A stretch of 26,091 nt of DNA, from positions 1 to 26,091 of the forward strand of contig JBBIRM010000026.1 in assembly GCA_037441765.1 (NCBI GenBank), written 5' to 3'. Shown here piece after piece: positions 22,674 through 26,091 of the stretch. The translations under genes were made by a program, and so were the position numbers. Under the pieces are notes generated by a model. That model saw nothing but the letters and a program-made list of their open reading frames with translations, searched no databases and had not been told where the DNA came from. How positions within the stretch are numbered: the stretch's first letter is position 1; each line of letters begins with the position of its first letter. Origin of the DNA: JBBIRM01 sp037441765 (GTDB lineage: Bacteria > Desulfobacterota > BSN033 > UBA1163).

Positions 22674-24614
22674 TCATAGCAGGTGAGATGGTTCATTTTC
22701 CAATCCAAGCCTTTTTAGCGTTTCAGGTTTTGGAACACCATTTTTATCAAGACCCTTATACTCGTAGAACTCATCGACCATCTTCTTGAATTTTTCGCGA
22801 TCGATCACCCTACCAATCACATCTGGGGCTCCCCTTCGTGTGGGTTCATCAAAGTAGCGGTGATTGAGCATATCGCCTCTATAAAGGTCCTCCCTGCTCA
22901 ATCCTTCACGGAGGTTGAAGAGACGCTCCAGCATGTTACAACGCTCTGCAATATCCCAGAGTTCCTTAGGGGTAAATTCGAGGCCAGTATTGTAATAGAT
23001 CACTTTTGGCCAATCCTCAAAATTTGGAAGGGTTGCACCTAAAAAGACGGTGTGATACTTACAGATTCCAAGGCAATCGACCGCCATATAACAGTTCTCC
23101 TGCCAGAAGACCTGCCATGGCTTTCCTATATATTCTGTATGTTCTGAACTGAGCGGGCCGTCGTAAGGAACAGGGGTGCTATAGATTTTTCTTAGCACCT
23201 CCACAGGCAAATGGTAAAGGTCAATCGCTGGTCTGCTTCGTAGGTGGTCTGATCCTCGAGAAGCAGTGGCAATGTTTAGTGCAAGGGCAGGGGTAGCTCG
23301 TTCATCGGAGTGGAGGTTGCTGACCCCTTTGACCTGAATCAGGTAATCGAAGGAGTTTTTCCCAATCCTTTCGGAGGCAATAATTCCCCCTTCTGCCAGG
23401 GTATCCCCGAGCCAACCTTCCCTAAAACAGATTCGCCTTATCATTTCCAACAGGGCCTCGGCATTGCCAAACCTTAACTCAAGACCATCGGTCTCCTTGT
23501 TTGTTAAGATTCCAAGTTCATAAAGCTCCATTGCCCATGAGATCAAACTTCCAATTTCAAGATTATCCACCCCCCATTGGTCTACCAGGTGATTAGCCGT
23601 TAGAAGTGTTTCTAAACTCGGTATATCAGGTTCACCACAGAAAGCACCCTGAGAGGTATATTCTGGACCTTCATCATATACTCCTGCATATGGACCTGAG
23701 GGGATTTTATACTTTGCCCTGCAATGGACCTGGCAAGCAAAGCAACCTGCCATATGATATGGTCCAATGGTCTCAGTCGCATTTTCATCAATCGACTCAG
23801 GCTCAATCTCGTCACAATAAAGCATCTGATTATACTGAAAATTTCTACACCGGACACCTCCCCAGGAGTTGGTTGCTCCCCAGATAAATGGAGTCCCAAG
23901 GGTTCCCTGAGTCTGGTTAACCTTTGCACTGGTAATCTGGTCAATAAAACGCTTATTATACTCAAGGGCTTCTCTCGGATGGGCAATCTTTATATCCATG
24001 GTTCCCCTTGCTGCGATCGCCTTTAGATTCTTTGAACCCATCACTGCTCCCATTCCTGTTCTACCACCCGAGTTTTTAATCCCTGTCATCACATTGGCAA
24101 ACCTTACAAGGTTTTCACCAGCAGGGCCTATCACCATACTCTTGATGTCTTCATCTCCCAATTCTTCCCTGATAGCCCACTGGGTTTCTGTAACCGTCTT
24201 CCCCCGGAGATGTCGAGCATCCCGAATTTCAATTTTTCCGTTATGTATCCATAGATAGACAGGTTTCTCTGCCTTCCCCTTTATGACGAGGTGATGGAAA
24301 CCAGCCCAGGCCAATTCGGGGGCAAAGAAACCTCCCATATTGCAACTTCCGACCATCCCTCCGAGGGGGGATTTTGCCATAGCATGGGTCCGGGCGGTAG
24401 CAGAGGCCAGGGTGGCACTGAGAAGCCCAGCACTTACAAGAAGTGTGTTCTTAGGGCCAAGTGGGTCACAACCCTTCTCTGTGTGATTATAGAGAAGGTA
24501 GGCATCGAGGCCCCTTCCTCCTAAGAATTTTTTTCGTATTTCAATGGGAATTGGTTTAATTTCAATTTTGCCTGTTGATAGATCAATATATGCTATCTTT
24601 CTATTTAGGGCCAT
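22674..24614 (-). CDS. aor: Aldehyde:ferredoxin oxidoreductase, tungsten-pterin enzyme
   Basis: This 646-residue AOR-family protein oxidises aldehydes to acids, or reduces activated or free acids with low-potential electrons. The N-terminal domain has FLGGRGLDAYLLY, GPKNTLLVSAG and AKSPLGGMVGSCNMGGFFAPELAWAG (pterin contacts). The cluster ligands are Cys291, 294 and 298 (CFACQVHC) and Cys518 (DCLGICKY), matching the spacing in Pyrococcus AOR. GPEY at 316-319 keeps the active-site Glu of AOR-type enzymes. It overlaps the zinc-ribbon gene by 14 bases, with AAGGAGG upstream of the ATG. BamB of class II benzoyl-CoA reductase is a relative; the GPEY motif and missing bam partners argue for a true AOR. 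Substrate unknown. Confidence 0.92.
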   Translation of the reverse strand: MALNRKIAYIDLSTGKIEIKPIPIEIRKKFLGGRGLDAYLLYNHTEKGCDPLGPKNTLLVSAGLLSATLASATARTHAMAKSPLGGMVGSCNMGGFFAPELAWAGFHHLVIKGKAEKPVYLWIHNGKIEIRDARHLRGKTVTETQWAIREELGDEDIKSMVIGPAGENLVRFANVMTGIKNSGGRTGMGAVMGSKNLKAIAARGTMDIKIAHPREALEYNKRFIDQITSAKVNQTQGTLGTPFIWGATNSWGGVRCRNFQYNQMLYCDEIEPESIDENATETIGPYHMAGCFACQVHCRAKYKIPSGPYAGVYDEGPEYTSQGAFCGEPDIPSLETLLTANHLVDQWGVDNLEIGSLISWAMELYELGILTNKETDGLELRFGNAEALLEMIRRICFREGWLGDTLAEGGIIASERIGKNSFDYLIQVKGVSNLHSDERATPALALNIATASRGSDHLRSRPAIDLYHLPVEVLRKIYSTPVPYDGPLSSEHTEYIGKPWQVFWQENCYMAVDCLGICKYHTVFLGATLPNFEDWPKVIYYNTGLEFTPKELWDIAERCNMLERLFNLREGLSREDLYRGDMLNHRYFDEPTRRGAPDVIGRVIDREKFKKMVDEFYEYKGLDKNGVPKPETLKRLGLENEPSHLL

Positions 24615-24882
24615 CTTTCCTTTCCTCCTTCATCTTTTTTGCCAAAACCTCTTCTGCAATCTTTACATCAACGTCCCAAACCGGACCTCTAATCCGAGGG
24701 AAACCGGCCTTAATCCAATAAATCCTCCATTCCAACCCACATTGCGGACATTTTACCTGTTTGGCCCCGGGTGGCGGGGTAATCCTTCCCATACAACTCG
24801 GATTATGACACCTCACCTGGCCATAGGTACGAGTGCTTCGGAGACTCTCAGCAGTTGAGGGCCTTTCTTTCTCGTCTACCAT
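24601..24882 (-). CDS. Small zinc-ribbon protein encoded with AOR
   Basis: This 93-residue protein of no recognised family contains one four-cysteine site: CHNPSC (Cys25, Cys30) and CPQC (Cys45, Cys48), a zinc-ribbon or rubredoxin-like layout. It is followed by an aromatic strand LEWRIYWIKAG and a charged C-terminal helix (KIAEEVLAKKMKEERK). It is the first gene of its transcript. AAAGGAGG lies upstream of the ATG at 24882, and its 3' end overlaps the AOR start by 14 bases, so the two are translated in a coupled way. It may be a redox or assembly partner of AOR, or a metallochaperone. Four Cys could also bind iron. Confidence 0.75.
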   Translation of the reverse strand: MVDEKERPSTAESLRSTRTYGQVRCHNPSCMGRITPPPGAKQVKCPQCGLEWRIYWIKAGFPRIRGPVWDVDVKIAEEVLAKKMKEERKDGPK

Positions 24883-24903
24883 AACGACCTCCTTTTAATT
24901 GAT

Positions 24904-24919
24904 GTTCAGAATAGTGAAC
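24904..24919. promoter_or_regulatory. Dyad operator-like site O1
   Basis: GTTCAGAATAGTGAAC has 6-base arms with one mismatch around a 4-base centre. It lies in the leader just upstream of the zinc-ribbon ribosome-binding site, about 25-40 bases downstream of the predicted transcription start. It matches site O2 at 14 of 16 positions. Confidence 0.6.
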
Positions 24920-24950
24920 TTTAAATTAACCAAAAAATTCAATCTGCCTA

Positions 24951-24979
24951 TTAATATCCCACCTTTATCTCTTTGTCAA
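24951..24979 (-). promoter_or_regulatory. Probable promoter of the zinc-ribbon-AOR-ferredoxin unit
   Basis: On the minus strand a perfect TTGACA (24974-24979) is followed after exactly 17 bases by TATTAA (24951-24956). The start of transcription would fall near 24944, about 60 bases upstream of the zinc-ribbon ATG. Confidence 0.6.
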
Positions 24980-25068
24980 GAATAAACTTAATGGTCACTA
25001 AGAGCTTATTTTACCGACTTAAATTGTTAAAATAAATCAACCCTAAGCGTTCATTTATTGCAAAGTAA

Positions 25069-25109
25069 AGATTATTAAAATTTCTTGTTCAAGAACCCGT
25101 TAATAATCT
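25069..25109. terminator. Compound hairpin downstream of the second MoaD-like gene
   Basis: The outer arms AGATTATTAA (25069-25078) and TTAATAATCT (25100-25109) are perfect. They enclose the perfect inner hairpin TTCTTG-tt-CAAGAA (25082-25095). It lies just beyond the stop of the minus-strand MoaD-like gene and may end that transcript, although it is A+T-rich. Confidence 0.45.
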
Positions 25110-25111
25110 AT

Positions 25112-25127
25112 GTTCACAATGGTGAAC
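25112..25127. promoter_or_regulatory. Dyad operator-like site O2
   Basis: GTTCACAATGGTGAAC is a perfect 6-base dyad with a 4-base centre, five bases from the MoaD-like stop codon. Its centre is 208 bp from that of O1, on the other side of the AOR-unit promoter. Confidence 0.6.
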
Positions 25128-25132
25128 TAATA

Positions 25133-25420
25133 TTAACCTCCAGCAAGAAGTAACATAAAGAGAAGAGAATCTCCTTCATTTAAAGGGGTATCGTGCTGAT
25201 CCGGGGAAAGGATTATTTTCCCATTGAGAGAAACCTGGATCATCAAATCAAAATTTCCCTGAGGATCATATAAAGCCTCCCTCATTTTCTTACCATACCG
25301 GTGAATCAATTCTTCCAGCACATCCCTTACCGTCTTTCCAGAAATATCCAACTCCAGTTTTTTCTTTCCGATGATATCGGTGACCATTGGAATACCCAGG
25401 AATTCGACATTGATCTTCAT
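25133..25420 (-). CDS. MoaD/ThiS-family ubiquitin-like sulfur carrier protein (second)
   Basis: This 95-residue beta-grasp protein ends in LLFMLLLAGG with the functional Gly-Gly terminus. KINVEFLGIPMVTDIIGKKKLELDISGKTVRDVLEEL is the usual first hairpin and helix. It is only distantly similar to the MoaD-like protein at 21773, so the two are not a fresh duplication. It starts 25 bases after the ferredoxin gene at 25446, with AAGGAAA before the ATG, so the two are co-transcribed. It probably supplies sulfur for a tungsten- or molybdopterin used by an AOR-type enzyme. Confidence 0.88.
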   Translation of the reverse strand: MKINVEFLGIPMVTDIIGKKKLELDISGKTVRDVLEELIHRYGKKMREALYDPQGNFDLMIQVSLNGKIILSPDQHDTPLNEGDSLLFMLLLAGG

Positions 25421-25445
25421 TGGTTTCCTTAAATTGATTCCAAAT

Positions 25446-25934
25446 CTACCTTTCTATTTTAAGAAGGTCAGAAAATTTCCCAAAAACCTCTCTTCTTTTA
25501 GACATCTGGATCCTATCGGCCTCCACATAGTTAACAGCCTTCACTTCGCAGAATCGAACACACTGGGGATCCCCATCGCAGTAGTCGCATTTCACTGTCA
25601 CTCTATCAATAGGGTCAAAGAGTGGATGATCAAAAGGGCAGGCTATTATACATGTCTTGCATCCAATGCAGAGATTTTTATCGATGACCACTCTATTATG
25701 GGGTTCAGGTTCTCGGTGGCAGGCCTTGGTTGGACACACTTCAAGGCAATAGGCCTTTTCACAGTGGTTGCAGACCAAAGGAATATAAATTCCTTCATGT
25801 TCCCATTTGATGATTTTAATCCGGGAACGACTTGGATTACTTGAGCCAGTATGATAGACAGAGCAGACAATTTCACATAGCCTGCATCCCGTGCACTTCT
25901 GATGGTCGACAGCCAATACCTTCTCTTCACTCAT
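25446..25934 (-). CDS. Four-cluster [4Fe-4S] ferredoxin-like electron-transfer subunit (second)
   Basis: This 162-residue protein is homologous to the one at 22091, with four cysteine groups CTGCRLCEIVC, CNHCEKAYCLEVC, CIGCKTCIIAC and CDYCDGDPQCVRFC. One extra Cys follows the second group (TKACHRE). It is cytoplasmic, with no signal peptide or membrane segment. It is followed closely by a MoaD-like gene. The ATG at 25934 has only a weak AAAGAAAA upstream, so the start is less certain, but CTGCRLC sits where expected. Paralogues of this type serve AOR, BamB or other W/Mo enzymes; its catalytic partner may lie beyond the right edge. Confidence 0.87.
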   Translation of the reverse strand: MSEEKVLAVDHQKCTGCRLCEIVCSVYHTGSSNPSRSRIKIIKWEHEGIYIPLVCNHCEKAYCLEVCPTKACHREPEPHNRVVIDKNLCIGCKTCIIACPFDHPLFDPIDRVTVKCDYCDGDPQCVRFCEVKAVNYVEADRIQMSKRREVFGKFSDLLKIER

Positions 25935-26091
25935 AATTTTTCTTTATAAACCCTAAATTTAAACTGAAATTCTAAAATCGAAACAATCTCAAATAATAAA
26001 AACCGAAAATTCAAAACAAAAACCAATAAAATTTAGTTGGTTCTTCTCCTGAAAGTGATCATGGAAAATAGGTTTCCCTAAAAACTGGAAA
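25935..26091. other. A+T-rich right-edge spacer
   Basis: No gene is supported here. The sequence is low-complexity (runs such as AAAACCGAAAATTCAAAACA) and would be the leader of the minus-strand ferredoxin-MoaD unit. No good promoter is visible. Confidence 0.5.

Noticed and set aside
22674..24614. AOR-family gene as BamB of class II benzoyl-CoA reductase
   Set aside because: It retains the GPEY motif with the AOR-type Glu, whereas Geobacter BamB as I recall it has a tungsten-binding Cys region there. None of BamD-I is nearby. An alignment could still change this.
7212..25060. Ten-base match ATTTATTGCA before the GCDH-like gene and in the AOR leader region
   Set aside because: It is short and A+T-rich, with no dyad and no consistent distance to a promoter, so chance is adequate.
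25940..26091. Open frame on the minus strand at the right edge as the tail of another gene
   Set aside because: The sequence is a low-complexity run rich in Phe/Lys codons, with no family motif and no stop-proximal features. It is better described as spacer.

Overview
The window looks like chromosomal DNA of a strictly anaerobic bacterium, most likely a deltaproteobacterium of the Syntrophus/Desulfobacterota type. This is inferred from gene content: an anaerobic aromatic-ring degradation pathway, tungsten-type aldehyde oxidoreductase genes, a glutaryl-CoA dehydrogenase resembling the non-decarboxylating Desulfococcus enzyme, and moderate-to-low GC with A+T-rich intergenic spacers. No rRNA, tRNA, CRISPR array, transposase or phage gene was seen.

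Left part (1-7069): mostly housekeeping or unlinked genes. These are a nitroreductase, an archaeal-type phosphoglycerate mutase (apgM), a radical SAM protein, a minus-strand unit of SCP2-type thiolase + DUF35 zinc-ribbon/OB-fold partner + unknown 90-residue protein, and the coupled pair ruvX-mltG. Two long spacers (579-947 and 5227-5642) hold palindromic and inverted-repeat elements rather than genes.

Central part (7247-14897, plus strand): catabolism of a dearomatised ring. A glutaryl-CoA-type acyl-CoA dehydrogenase, a free biotin carrier protein and a GNAT acetyltransferase come first. Then follow a second acyl-CoA dehydrogenase, an SDR, and the diagnostic trio 6-hydroxycyclohexenecarbonyl-CoA dehydrogenase (bamQ/had), ring-opening hydrolase (bamA/oah) and cyclohexadienecarbonyl-CoA hydratase (bamR/dch). 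Together with the thiolase, these could carry cyclohexa-1,5-diene-1-carbonyl-CoA through ring hydrolysis and beta-oxidation to glutaryl-CoA and glutaconyl-CoA. No benzoyl-CoA reductase lies in the window.

Right-central part (15052-22045, plus strand): an EntE/DhbE-like acid-CoA ligase interrupted by two in-frame TAA codons, a complete TRAP transporter (dctPQM), a second SDR, a third and divergent acyl-CoA dehydrogenase, and a MoaD/ThiS-like protein. The layout suggests uptake and activation of an aromatic or alicyclic acid.

Right part (22091-25934, minus strand): a 4-cluster ferredoxin-like protein and a MoaD-like protein, then a regulated promoter region with two copies of a 16-bp dyad, then a small zinc-ribbon protein, an aldehyde:ferredoxin oxidoreductase and a second 4-cluster ferredoxin-like protein. 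This looks like an AOR electron-transfer module attached to the catabolic locus.

Most notable points: the double ochre interruption of the ligase exactly at two family-conserved Glu positions; the paired dyads around the AOR promoter; the uncharacterised zinc-ribbon protein overlapping the AOR gene; and the divergent acyl-CoA dehydrogenase with a QWYG motif. All family calls come from reading the sequences and remembered family features. No database search was run.
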